Shown here: positions 26,599 to 33,844 of the stretch, piece by piece | Layout of the letters: each line of letters begins with the position of its first letter | Numbering within the stretch: position 1 is the stretch's first letter | NCBI GenBank assembly: GCA_964486935.1 | Contig: CAZAPG010000053.1 | Span: 1-54,457 of the forward strand | Length of the DNA stretch: 54,457 nt | Reading direction: 5' to 3' | Origin: CAZAPG01 sp964486935 | GTDB taxonomy: Bacteria > Chloroflexota > Anaerolineae > 4572-78 > J111 | Made by a program: the position numbers and the translations under genes | Notes under the pieces: model-generated | Seen by the model: only the letters and a program-made list of their open reading frames with translations | Database searches by the model: none | Told to the model about the DNA's origin: nothing

Positions 26599-27369
26599 TC
26601 AAACAACCGTTACCGTAATTCCTTGCTGTCGCAGTTGCTCAACCAGATGGAGCGGCGCGTTATTATCGGTGATGAGGGTGTCAATCTGCTCCAGGGGAGC
26701 AAAAGTGGCCGCGGCCACATTACCCCATTTGCGAGAGTCGGCCACGCCCACCACCCGCCGGCACTGTTTGACCATGACCCGCTTCATGGCCACTTCGTCA
26801 AGATTCACATCGGTCAGACCTTCGGGCACGGAAACGCCGCGCGCGCCGAAAAAGCCTAACTGCACGTGAATGCTTTTGAGCATGTCATCCTGGGGATGCC
26901 CGACCAATGAAATCGACTCGCGGCGCAAATTGCCGCCGGGCAGAATAACCTGTATTTGCGGCGCATCGAGCAAACTGATGGCCAATTTCAGGCTGTTGGT
27001 AATCACAATCAATTCGGGAATTGTTTTGATAAAGGGGATAATGGCCTGGGCCGTGGTGCTGGCATCTAAAATGATGGTATCGCCGGGGGTAATGAGCCGG
27101 GCCGCGGCCTGGCCAATGCGGGTTTTTTCGGCGGCCTGCTGCTGCTGGCGCACATCAAAAGAGAATTCCGGCAGGGTATTGGTTGATAATGCCCCGCCGC
27201 GAGTGCGCAACAGCAGCCCCTGCTCGCTGAGGGCCTGCAAATCCTGGCGAATAGTGACTTCTGACACGTCAAAGCGGGCGCTCAACTCTATAACAGAAAG
27301 CTGGCCTGCTTCTTCAAGGGCGGTTAAAATCTGTTTTCGACGCTGCGCCAGTTGGTGTGCTTTACCCAA
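26599..27369 (-). CDS. DeoR-family transcriptional regulator
   Basis: 256 residues. The N-terminal winged helix-turn-helix reads RRKQILTALEEAGQLSVIEL, SARFDVSEVTIRQDLQALSE and RTRGGAL. The C-terminal sugar-phosphate-sensing domain has DTIILDASTTAQAI, LIVITNSLKLA, VILPGGNLRRES and ITDNNAP. It is the first gene of the rhamnose operon and so probably autoregulated, with a phosphorylated rhamnose intermediate as the likely inducer (inference). The start is TTG 27369 with GAGG 7 nt upstream; there is no Met nearby. Overlapping palindromes just upstream are candidate operators. Confidence 0.88.
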   Translation of the reverse strand: MGKAHQLAQRRKQILTALEEAGQLSVIELSARFDVSEVTIRQDLQALSEQGLLLRTRGGALSTNTLPEFSFDVRQQQQAAEKTRIGQAAARLITPGDTIILDASTTAQAIIPFIKTIPELIVITNSLKLAISLLDAPQIQVILPGGNLRRESISLVGHPQDDMLKSIHVQLGFFGARGVSVPEGLTDVNLDEVAMKRVMVKQCRRVVGVADSRKWGNVAAATFAPLEQIDTLITDNNAPLHLVEQLRQQGITVTVV

Positions 27370-27397
27370 AAGAAACCTCGTTGTTGCTTTTGAAATG

Positions 27398-27416
27398 TGT
27401 TATAAACACCGTGTTT
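27398..27416. promoter_or_regulatory. Candidate operator palindromes for the rhamnose regulator
   Basis: Two overlapping inverted repeats, GTGTTATAAACAC (27398-27410) and AAACACCGTGTTT (27404-27416), lie between the -10 of the rhamnose promoter and the first gene, where a repressor would block transcription. Three GTGTTT/AAACAC half-sites are present in total. Binding by the DeoR-type protein is inferred from position. Confidence 0.5.
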
Positions 27417-27433
27417 CGTAAGAAATCGAAAGT

Positions 27434-27462
27434 ATTTTAGACCTGTTTCGCCTAACTGTCAA
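27434..27462 (-). promoter_or_regulatory. Promoter of the rhamnose operon
   Basis: -35 TTGACA (27462-27457), 17-bp spacer, -10 TAAAAT (27439-27434) on the minus strand, 65 bp upstream of the DeoR-type gene. Such a near-consensus promoter fits an operon controlled mainly by repression. Confidence 0.82.
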
Positions 27463-27487
27463 ATTGATGTACCCCTTTAAAGAGGCG

Positions 27488-27549
27488 GGGCGAGGCAACC
27501 CGGCAAGCAAGTTGTTTGCGCTCAAACGCCAATTCGAGCTGCCTCGCCC
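27488..27549. repeat. Inverted-repeat element between the rhamnose and potassium units
   Basis: Arms GGGCGAGGCA (27488-27497) and TGCCTCGCCC (27540-27549) enclose 42 bp. It lies between the divergent promoters of the rhamnose operon and the histidine kinase gene. It has no ORF or terminator tail and is probably another small dispersed palindromic element; no second copy is in the window. Confidence 0.6.
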
Positions 27550-27575
27550 TACTTTTTGAAAAAAATGCCTGTACA

Positions 27576-27642
27576 TCTTGATACTTTCTTGATGTATCCC
27601 CTCAATTTCTTGATACAGGCTTGACCCTTTTCCTGATATAGT
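27576..27642 (+). promoter_or_regulatory. Promoter of kinase/TPR-regulator unit with four-site activator array
   Basis: TCTTGATAC-like half-sites start at 27576 (TCTTGATAC), 27587 (TCTTGATGT), 27608 (TCTTGATAC) and 27619 (GCTTGACCC), with spacing 11, 21, 11. An extended -10 TGA-TATAGT (hexamer 27637-27642) follows, and no -35 hexamer at 17 bp is visible. Eleven-base direct repeats ending about 10 bp before the -10 are the layout used by PhoB/OmpR-type activators. The same array at the same offsets precedes kdp. Confidence 0.75.
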
Positions 27643-27701
27643 AGCGGTGTGGCAAACCTGAAGAGGTCAAATGCTGCAAAATTTTTGTTAAAGCACATGT
27701 T

Positions 27702-29579
27702 ATGTCGCTCAAACGGAAAATATTGTTGGGTTATGGCCTGGTTTTGGGGCTGGTGATTCTTGTCTCCATCTGGGCTGTCATCAATTTGTACCGGCTGGGC
27801 AGCGCCAGCGAAGCGATTTTGCGGGAAAATTACCGCAGCATTCTGGCTGCCGAAAATATGATCAACGCTCTGGAACGCCAAGACAGCAGCCTGTTGCTGC
27901 TGATGTTAGGCTTTGGGGATGAAGCCGGGCGGCAGTTTCGGAAAAATGAGGTTGACTTTCTGCAATGGCTGAGCCGGGCCAAAGACAATATTACCCTGGC
28001 CAACGAGCCACAGACATTAACAACACTTGAGTTGAGCTACCTGGCTTATTTGGACGCCTCGGCCCGGTTGTTTGATAATGGCGTCGCCGGCTCCGAGTTG
28101 CAGCCGGACAAATATTACCACGAATCGATATTGACTCAATTCAATCTGGTTCGCAACACTGCCACCCAACTGCGTGAAATGAACCAGCAGGCTATGCTCT
28201 CCGCTTCAGACCAGGCCCAGGCTGTAGCCATTCAGGCTATCTGGTCTATGTCTGTTTTTGGGCTTATTGTAGCCGGGTTAGGTTTGGGGTTGAGCCTGCT
28301 GCTGGCCAACATTCTAACCCGCCCGCTAAAAGAGATGACCCGCGCCGCCGGCCAGATTGCCGAAGGCAACTATGATGTCACCCTCACCGTCAAATCCGGC
28401 GATGAATTAGGTCATCTGGCCCAGGAGATTATGACCATGACCGGCAAGCTCAAGGCTTTTCATGAGTTGAACGTGAGCCGGATACTGGCCGAACAGCGGC
28501 GCAGCGAGGCCATTATCCGCAGCCTGAGCGATGGATTAATGGTGGTGGATAATGAGTTCAAAATCACGGCCATCAACCCAATGGCTGTTCGCATGCTTGA
28601 TTTGGGGCCGGAGCAAGCCGAGGGCCGGCACTTTTTTGAGATCATCACAAACCAAACCCTGTACCAACCCCTCAAAACGACAATTGAAACCGGCCAGCCC
28701 CCACAACTCGATGAACCGGCTGCTAACCTGACGGTAGAGCGCAACGGACAAACCCACTATTATCATTTTGCCATCACGCCGGTCAAAACCAAACAGGGGC
28801 AAATGTTGGGTGCGGTGCTGCTGCTGCAAGATATCACCAAGCTCAAAACTCTGGACCGGCTCAAAAGTGAATTTGTGGTTACGGCCTCGCACGAGTTACG
28901 CACACCGCTGACCAGCATTGCCATGAGCATCGGCCTGCTGGCAGAAAATAGTCAGGCTAAGTTGTCGGCCAATGAACAAGCCTTGCTTTGCGCCGCCCAG
29001 GAGGATGTGCAGCGCCTGCGCGCCCTGGTTAATGATCTGCTCGACCTGTCTAAAATCGAGTCGGGACGGATGGAGATGGCCTTTGAGCCGGTGGCCGTAT
29101 CGCTGCTCATCGAGCGGGCTATCTCCACAGTGGCCGCCCAGGCCGAAGAAAAAGGACTTAAATTGCGCCAACAACTTCCGGTTGAACTGCCGCCGGTAAA
29201 AGCCGACCCCAACAAAATTGCCTGGGTTTTAACCAATCTTATCGCCAATGCAATTCGCTATACAGCCAAGGGTGGCGGCATCGAGGTGTCGGCCAAACTG
29301 GCCGGGAATTTTGTATATGTTTCCGTGTCCGACGAAGGTGCGGGCATTCCCCTGGAATACCAATCCAAAATTTTCGACAAGTTTGTGCAAGTAAAAAATG
29401 ACAAAGCCGTGGGCGGCAGCGGGCTGGGGCTGGCTATTTGCAAGGAAATTGTCAAAGCCCACGGGGGAACCATTTGGGTCAATTCTACGCCGGGCCAGGG
29501 CAGCGCCTTTACCTTTACCTTGCCGGCCATTTATCCCGATAAGTTCCCCAAAACAGATGGAGAAAAGGCAGATGGCTAA
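27702..29579 (+). CDS. Membrane histidine kinase (sensor-HAMP-PAS-HisKA-HATPase)
   Basis: 625 residues. TM1 covers about residues 8-30 and TM2 about 185-205, enclosing a roughly 150-residue, mostly helical periplasmic sensor. HAMP spans about 207-260, followed by a PAS domain (RSLSDGLMVVDNEFKITAIN) and a dimerisation helix with H397 in TASHELRTPLTSI. The ATPase has the N box VLTNLIANAIRYT, DEGAGIP and GGSGLGLAI. The layout resembles KinB-type kinases. The gene overlaps the receiver-TPR gene by 8 bp, so the two are a cognate pair. It heads the potassium locus, so the signal may be potassium, turgor or osmotic state (inference). The ribosome binding site is weak. Confidence 0.88.
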   Translation: MSLKRKILLGYGLVLGLVILVSIWAVINLYRLGSASEAILRENYRSILAAENMINALERQDSSLLLLMLGFGDEAGRQFRKNEVDFLQWLSRAKDNITLANEPQTLTTLELSYLAYLDASARLFDNGVAGSELQPDKYYHESILTQFNLVRNTATQLREMNQQAMLSASDQAQAVAIQAIWSMSVFGLIVAGLGLGLSLLLANILTRPLKEMTRAAGQIAEGNYDVTLTVKSGDELGHLAQEIMTMTGKLKAFHELNVSRILAEQRRSEAIIRSLSDGLMVVDNEFKITAINPMAVRMLDLGPEQAEGRHFFEIITNQTLYQPLKTTIETGQPPQLDEPAANLTVERNGQTHYYHFAITPVKTKQGQMLGAVLLLQDITKLKTLDRLKSEFVVTASHELRTPLTSIAMSIGLLAENSQAKLSANEQALLCAAQEDVQRLRALVNDLLDLSKIESGRMEMAFEPVAVSLLIERAISTVAAQAEEKGLKLRQQLPVELPPVKADPNKIAWVLTNLIANAIRYTAKGGGIEVSAKLAGNFVYVSVSDEGAGIPLEYQSKIFDKFVQVKNDKAVGGSGLGLAICKEIVKAHGGTIWVNSTPGQGSAFTFTLPAIYPDKFPKTDGEKADG

Positions 29580-30249
29580 CCAAAAAATATTGATTGTTGA
29601 CGATGAAAAAAATATCAGGTTGACAATGGCCCAGGCGTTGCAACCGTTGGGCTACGGCGTTAAAACCGCCGTTAATGGCGAGGATGCCCTGAAACAGTTA
29701 GAGGTCGATGATTTTGGCCTCATCTTGCTCGATCTCAAAATGCCGGGCATGGATGGGCTGCAGGTGCTGCGGCGGGTGGTAGAGTTGCGCCCTGATATTC
29801 GGGTGATTCTCATTTCCGCGCATGGTACGGTGGAACATGCCGTAGAGGCCATGCGCCTGGGCGCGGTCGACTTTATCCAAAAGCCTTTTGTGCCCAAAGA
29901 ACTGCGCGACATTGTGACTTGCGTGCTAGACCGCCACAAGTTAGAAGCCGCCCAGGCCTCAGGGTACGGCTCGCACGTAGAGTTGATTAAACGCTGCATG
30001 AATAACCGCCATTTTGAAGCCGCCGCCGAACACGCCCGCCAGGCCATTGGAGTCGACCCCTCTCGGCCGGAGGCGTTTAACCTGCTGGGCGTGCTGTATG
30101 AACTGGCCGGCAACCACGAAGAAGCCATGAAGCAGTACCGGGTGGCAACAGACCTGGACCCCACCTACCAGCCGGCCTGGCAAAACCTCAATCGCTCTAC
30201 CCTGTTGGGCAGAGACAGAAACAAACCGGATTTAAACCTGGGTTATTAA
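29572..30249 (+). CDS. Response regulator with TPR output domain
   Basis: 225 residues. Receiver 1-125: LIVDDEKN acidic pair, D54 in LLDLKMPGMDGLQVL, Ser/Ala-His in LISAHGT and Lys in FIQKPFVP. Residues about 140-210 form two TPR-like helix pairs (HFEAAAEHARQAIGVDPSRP and EAFNLLGVLYELAGNHEEAM). There is no DNA-binding domain, so output is probably by protein-protein contact. ATG 29572 lies inside the kinase gene (8-bp overlap). A terminator-like hairpin follows 4 bp after the stop, before the RCK genes. Confidence 0.87.
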   Translation: MANQKILIVDDEKNIRLTMAQALQPLGYGVKTAVNGEDALKQLEVDDFGLILLDLKMPGMDGLQVLRRVVELRPDIRVILISAHGTVEHAVEAMRLGAVDFIQKPFVPKELRDIVTCVLDRHKLEAAQASGYGSHVELIKRCMNNRHFEAAAEHARQAIGVDPSRPEAFNLLGVLYELAGNHEEAMKQYRVATDLDPTYQPAWQNLNRSTLLGRDRNKPDLNLGY

Positions 30250-30253
30250 AGGG

Positions 30254-30291
30254 GTTGGAGACTCTCAAACCTCTCCATTTCCAACTTTTTT
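30254..30291 (+). terminator. Terminator-like hairpin before the RCK genes
   Basis: GTTGGA (30254-30259) pairs with TCCAAC (30280-30285) and is followed by six T. An alternative inner stem GGAGA/TCTCC uses some of the same bases. It may end or attenuate the kinase-regulator transcript before the trk genes. The stem is short, so confidence is moderate. Confidence 0.5.
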
Positions 30292-30315
30292 GGAACTCTT
30301 TGAGGATACATAAAT

Positions 30316-30741
30316 ATGCAACCTTGCCACTACATCATCATTGTGGGCTATGGCCGCCTGGGTTCGCTGCTGGCCGTCCGTTTGAGCAGTTTGGGGTGCA
30401 ACGTTGTGGTTGTTGACCATAAAGAAACGGCCTTTGATAAGGCGGCATTAGGTTTTGACGGTTTCAAAATCACCGGTAACGCCGCCGAACTGGCAGTGCT
30501 GCGGCGGGCCAAAATTGACAAGGCCGATTGCCTGCTGGCCGTCACCAACCAGGATAACCTGAACCTGATGGTGGCCCAGGTGGCCAAAACCATTTTTCAT
30601 GTGCCCAAAGTTTTGGCCCGGGTGTATGACCCGGCCCGAGAAGCGGTGTATGGCCGGTTTGGCATCGAAACTATCAGCCCCACCCAGTTATCGGTTGATG
30701 CCTTTTTAACCGCCTTACAGGAGCCAATGGGGGTGCGGTAA
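30316..30741 (+). CDS. RCK_N (TrkA-N) single-domain protein
   Basis: 141 residues, one Rossmann RCK_N domain with an intact dinucleotide loop IIIVGYGRLGSLLA, acidic strand end VVVVDHKE, and CLLAVTNQDNLNLMVAQVAK. There is no TrkA_C domain. RCK_N domains bind NAD(H) or ATP/ADP and gate Trk/Ktr potassium channels from the cytoplasm. Its stop overlaps the start of the next RCK gene by one base. GAGGA precedes the ATG. It is probably a regulatory partner of the TrkH/KtrB protein encoded 0.4 kb downstream. Confidence 0.87.
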   Translation: MQPCHYIIIVGYGRLGSLLAVRLSSLGCNVVVVDHKETAFDKAALGFDGFKITGNAAELAVLRRAKIDKADCLLAVTNQDNLNLMVAQVAKTIFHVPKVLARVYDPAREAVYGRFGIETISPTQLSVDAFLTALQEPMGVR

Positions 30742-31127
30742 TGAATGTCATTTTGATTGGCGGCGGCAAAACCACCTATTTTCTAGCCCGGCAGTTTACG
30801 GGCCGGGGGTATCGCGTTGCTATTATCAATCGAGATGGGACAGAGGCCAAACAGCTTTCGGAGCAAGTTCAGGCGCTGGTTCTTCTGGGCGACGGCAGCG
30901 ACCCAACCATGCTGGAAGAAGCCGGCGCAGGCCAGGCCCAGGTAGTCGTTGCCCTTACCCCGCACGACCAGGATAACCTGGTGGCCTGCCAGTTGGCCCG
31001 GCAAATGTACGGCGTGCCGCGCACCGTCGCCCTGGTCAATGACCCCGAAAATGAGGCCATTTTTGTTGAATTGGGGGTTAGCCTGACTTTTTCGGCGACG
31101 CGCACCCTGGCCAACCTGATTGGCTAA
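30741..31127 (+). CDS. RCK_N (TrkA-N) single-domain protein, degenerate nucleotide loop
   Basis: 128 residues, a second RCK_N-only protein translationally coupled to the first (TAATG). The loop VILIGGGKTTYFLA keeps the first glycines, but the third Gly of the usual pattern is replaced by Thr, as in the second halves of some TrkA proteins. VVVALTPHDQDNLVACQLAR and VNDPENEAIFVELGV are typical. Together the two small proteins may act as a split TrkA, one half binding nucleotide and the other structural. There is no C-terminal RCK domain. Confidence 0.83.
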   Translation: MNVILIGGGKTTYFLARQFTGRGYRVAIINRDGTEAKQLSEQVQALVLLGDGSDPTMLEEAGAGQAQVVVALTPHDQDNLVACQLARQMYGVPRTVALVNDPENEAIFVELGVSLTFSATRTLANLIG

Positions 31128-31148
31128 AAGAAATTATCAAAATTGACA

Positions 31149-32531
31149 ATGGTCAACTACCGGCAAGTTCGCCAACATTATTTGGAACGAATCAGAAGGC
31201 CGTCGCCGGCCCGAGGCTCAAAAATATTGGTGCTGGGTTTTGCTTTGATTATTCTGACCGGTACGGCCCTACTAACCTTGCCTGCGGCCACCGACACGCC
31301 GGGCGGCTTAAGCTGGCTCGACGCCCTGTTTACAGCCACCTCGGCCGTAACCGTAACCGGGCTGGTGGTAGTCGGCACAGAGCCGACGTTTTCCACCTTT
31401 GGCGAAATTGTCATCCTCATTCTGATTCAGGTGGGGGGCGTGGGCTTTATCACCCTGTCTGTGCTGCTGTTTCGACTAATTGGCCGGCGAGTGTCTATTT
31501 ACGAGCGGATTTTGCTGACTCAAACGCTGGGTGTGGGCGGCAGCGCCGGCGTGGTGCGCCTAACCGTAATGGTCCTGCTGATAACGGTCTCCATTGAACT
31601 GGTTGGGGCGCTGTTAATGTTTAGCCAATTTGCGCAGGTTTTGGATTGGCCCCAGGCGGCCTACTATTCCATATTTCACGCCGTATCGGCTTTTTGTAAC
31701 GCCGGATTCGACCTGTTTCACGGCCTGGATGACCCGGTTTTACAGGCAACCCGGAACAGCCCGCTAACGATGATCGTTATGGCCGGCCTCATTACCATCG
31801 GCACTCTGGGGATTGCCGTGATTTATGACTTGCTAATCTGGCCCCGCGAGCGTTCCTTATCGCTCCATACCCGGCTGGTGCTGCCACTGGTGCTATGCTT
31901 AACAGTGGCCGGTACTCTCATGGTGATGCTTGACGAAACTTATGTGCAGGGTAGAGCATTGGCCGGCTTTCCGGAATGGCAGCGCTGGCTGCTGGCCCTT
32001 TTTACCGTGGTCTCCAGCCGCACCGCCGGCCTGACATTTATTGACATTGCTGAACTGGGGCAGGCCAGCCAACTTACGCTGCTGATCTGGATGTTTATCG
32101 GCGGCGCGCCGGCATCGATGGGCGGCGGCGTGGGCTTGACGACGGTGGCGGTCATGCTGGTCACGCTCTTCTCAAACGTGCGTGGTTACAGCGATGTGCG
32201 GGTGTCTCGTCGCCTTTTGCCCACAGAAACTATTCTTAAGGCGGTTGCCATTTTAACCGTCTCCACAACCCTGGTGGTCAGCATCACTCTGGCTTTGCTG
32301 CTACTGGGTAAAGGAGATCTGTTCCCCATTGCCTTTGAGGTTATCAGCGCTTTTTCCAACACCGGTTATTCATTTGGCATTACCAGCAATTTTAATAATT
32401 CGAGCAGAGTTCTGCTGGTCTTCACTATGTTTTGGGGCCGCCTGGGGCCGCTAACCCTGGTGGTGGCCCTGGCCCAACGCCACCGCCAGACTTTAATTCA
32501 TTACCCGGAAGAGAAGATTATTATCGGGTAG
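31149..32531 (+). CDS. TrkH/KtrB-family potassium channel subunit
   Basis: 460 residues with four membrane-pore-membrane repeats. The four selectivity-filter loops are visible, each with its conserved Gly: TATSAVTVTGLVV, HAVSAFCNAGFDLF, VSSRTAGLTFID and SAFSNTGYSFG. The length and the single N-terminal helix fit KtrB-like members better than the longer E. coli TrkH. The ATG at 31149 is used, with an in-frame TTG two codons before; the Shine-Dalgarno is poor. It is flanked by RCK proteins on both sides, which supports a Ktr/Trk uptake system. Confidence 0.92.
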   Translation: MVNYRQVRQHYLERIRRPSPARGSKILVLGFALIILTGTALLTLPAATDTPGGLSWLDALFTATSAVTVTGLVVVGTEPTFSTFGEIVILILIQVGGVGFITLSVLLFRLIGRRVSIYERILLTQTLGVGGSAGVVRLTVMVLLITVSIELVGALLMFSQFAQVLDWPQAAYYSIFHAVSAFCNAGFDLFHGLDDPVLQATRNSPLTMIVMAGLITIGTLGIAVIYDLLIWPRERSLSLHTRLVLPLVLCLTVAGTLMVMLDETYVQGRALAGFPEWQRWLLALFTVVSSRTAGLTFIDIAELGQASQLTLLIWMFIGGAPASMGGGVGLTTVAVMLVTLFSNVRGYSDVRVSRRLLPTETILKAVAILTVSTTLVVSITLALLLLGKGDLFPIAFEVISAFSNTGYSFGITSNFNNSSRVLLVFTMFWGRLGPLTLVVALAQRHRQTLIHYPEEKIIIG

Positions 32532-32546
32532 GAGGAACAATTTATT

Positions 32547-33299
32547 GTGTCAAACCAAAATTCATTCCCATTCAGGGCGCTTTGGAACAACGTTAAGCAA
32601 CTGTTCAACACCTCGCGCCAGGCAGTGGCTATTCAGTCCATCAATGGCAGGGTTCATCGGCACGAGTTTATTGTGATTGGCCTGGGACGCTTTGGCACCA
32701 GCCTGGCCATGACCCTGAACGCTTACAACCATGATGTACTGGCTGTTGACTCTGATATCAAGCGGGTGCAAGAAGTGTCGCGGGTATTGCCTTACGTTAT
32801 TCAACTGGATGCCACCAACCTTGAGGCGCTGCGCGAGGCCGGCGCCGAGGCGTTTGATACCGGCATAGCTTGTATCGGCACCGACTTTGAAGCCAACCTG
32901 CTGGCCACAGTTAGTTTGCGCAAACTGGGCGTGCGGCGGGTTATTGCCAAAGCACGTACTGTAACCCAGCAAGAGATTTTATCGCGGATTGGCGCCGACG
33001 AAATTATTTTGCCCGAACACGAGGCCGGAGTGCGGCTGGGCCGCCGGTTGGCTGCCATCAATTTTGTTGACTTTTTGGAGTTAGGTGACGATAAAGGGGT
33101 GGTTGAAATTGTGGCACCCCCTTACCTGGTGGGCAAATCCTTACGAGAGTCCGAAATCCGGCAGCAGTATGGCCTGGCCGTCATCGCCATCCGGCGCAAC
33201 GAGGAAGCGATTATCTCACCCAGAGCAGAGGAAGTGATTCAGCAAGACGATATTTTGGTGGTGCTGGGCCGCATTGCCAACTGTGAGAGATTAAGGTGA
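32547..33299 (+). CDS. ktrA: KtrA/TrkA-family regulatory subunit (RCK_N + RCK_C)
   Basis: 250 residues: a ~40-residue N-terminal extension, then RCK_N with FIVIGLGRFGTSLAMTL (intact nucleotide loop), VLAVDSD, IGTDFEANLLATVSLRKLG and RVIAKARTVTQQEILSRIGAD (read in two parts). RCK_C runs from about 175 on (VEIVAPPYLVGKSLRESEI, DILVVLGR). GTG start behind GGAGGA, 15 bp after the channel gene. It is the only complete RCK protein here and the likely ring-forming gate of the channel. Confidence 0.9.
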   Translation: MSNQNSFPFRALWNNVKQLFNTSRQAVAIQSINGRVHRHEFIVIGLGRFGTSLAMTLNAYNHDVLAVDSDIKRVQEVSRVLPYVIQLDATNLEALREAGAEAFDTGIACIGTDFEANLLATVSLRKLGVRRVIAKARTVTQQEILSRIGADEIILPEHEAGVRLGRRLAAINFVDFLELGDDKGVVEIVAPPYLVGKSLRESEIRQQYGLAVIAIRRNEEAIISPRAEEVIQQDDILVVLGRIANCERLR

Positions 33300-33315
33300 G
33301 AGCCGCGTTATATTT

Positions 33316-33382
33316 TCTTGATACTTTCTTGATACCCTGTTTCATTTTCTTGACACCGGTTTGATACATTTTTTGTTATCCT
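33316..33382 (+). promoter_or_regulatory. kdp promoter with four-site activator array
   Basis: Half-sites start at 33316 (TCTTGATAC), 33327 (TCTTGATAC), 33348 (TCTTGACAC) and 33359 (GTTTGATAC), with an extended -10 TGT-TATCCT (hexamer 33377-33382). Offsets 0, 11, 32, 43 and -10 at 61 are exactly those of the promoter at 27576. It lies directly after ktrA and ahead of the kdp small ORFs. KdpE is the only DNA-binding response regulator encoded in the locus and is the simplest candidate activator. Confidence 0.78.
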
Positions 33383-33471
33383 GAGGGTAACGCTCTTGGT
33401 CAAGAAAAGCAGGCTGAGGATTGACCCGGCGGCAGGGTCGTATTTATTTTAGTCCTGAGATTTGAGTTGTT

Positions 33472-33570
33472 ATGAACCTGATTGAATGTTTTGCTCTACT
33501 GTTACTATTGAGCCTGGCAGCCCCCGCAATTGTTGATTTTTTAAAGTGGATGTTTACCAAACAGTCATAG
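33472..33570 (+). CDS. Small hydrophobic peptide in kdp leader (32 aa)
   Basis: An ATG-TAG frame of 32 codons encoding one hydrophobic helix (FALLLLLSLAAPAIV) followed by a basic, aromatic tail (FLKWMFTKQS), typical of a small single-pass membrane peptide. The ribosome binding site is weak (GAG only). It sits between the kdp promoter and the other kdp mini-genes. No known family is recognised. It could be chance, or a leader or accessory peptide for Kdp. Confidence 0.4.
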   Translation: MNLIECFALLLLLSLAAPAIVDFLKWMFTKQS

Positions 33571-33593
33571 TCGCAGCTAAATGAGAAAAATCT

Positions 33594-33695
33594 CCACCTC
33601 CTCGCGTCTTCGCGTCCTCGTAGCCATATTTTCACACGAGTGCCACAGTCCCTATCGGGACAACAACGAGGAACGAAAATGACGCGAGGAGGTGG
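33594..33695. repeat. 102-bp nested inverted repeat in the kdp leader
   Basis: Outer arms CCACCTCCTCGCGTC (33594-33608) and GACGCGAGGAGGTGG (33681-33695) are perfect complements over 15 bp. Inside are TCCTCGT/ACGAGGA (33615-33621 and 33666-33672) and an apical GTCCC-TATC-GGGAC (33648-33661). The whole would fold into one long hairpin in the kdp transcript, 53 bp upstream of the first well-supported small gene. It may be a mobile palindromic element or an RNA regulatory structure. Confidence 0.8.
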
Positions 33696-33747
33696 TAATT
33701 CATTCACTATTCGCAATTCACAATTCGCTATTTTTAAGGGAGATATA

Positions 33748-33843
33748 ATGATGGGTGATCTATTTTATCTCGGCATTACATTATTTTTCTTCTTAGCCAG
33801 CGCAGGTTTTGTGCTCGGCGCACAGCGGTTGATGGAGGAGTAA
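33748..33843 (+). CDS. Small membrane protein upstream of KdpF (31 aa)
   Basis: 31 codons from ATG 33748, with AAGGGAG 8 nt upstream. One transmembrane helix (LGITLFFFLASAGFVLGA) and a charged C-terminus (QRLMEE). The stop is 1 bp before the GTG of KdpF, so it is clearly part of the operon. Small ORFs of this kind occur ahead of kdpF in other bacteria, but I know of no established name or function. It is probably an accessory peptide of the Kdp complex. Confidence 0.72.
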   Translation: MMGDLFYLGITLFFFLASAGFVLGAQRLMEE

Positions 33844-33844
33844 C

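Noticed and set aside
29398..29571. Long N-terminal extension of the receiver-TPR gene
   Set aside because: It overlaps the kinase ATPase domain in another frame. The receiver starts at ATG 29572 exactly where expected.
33640..33747. Upstream extension of the 31-aa kdp small protein (67 codons in all)
   Set aside because: The extension reads through one arm of the inverted repeat, and ATG 33748 has a clear AAGGGAG Shine-Dalgarno.
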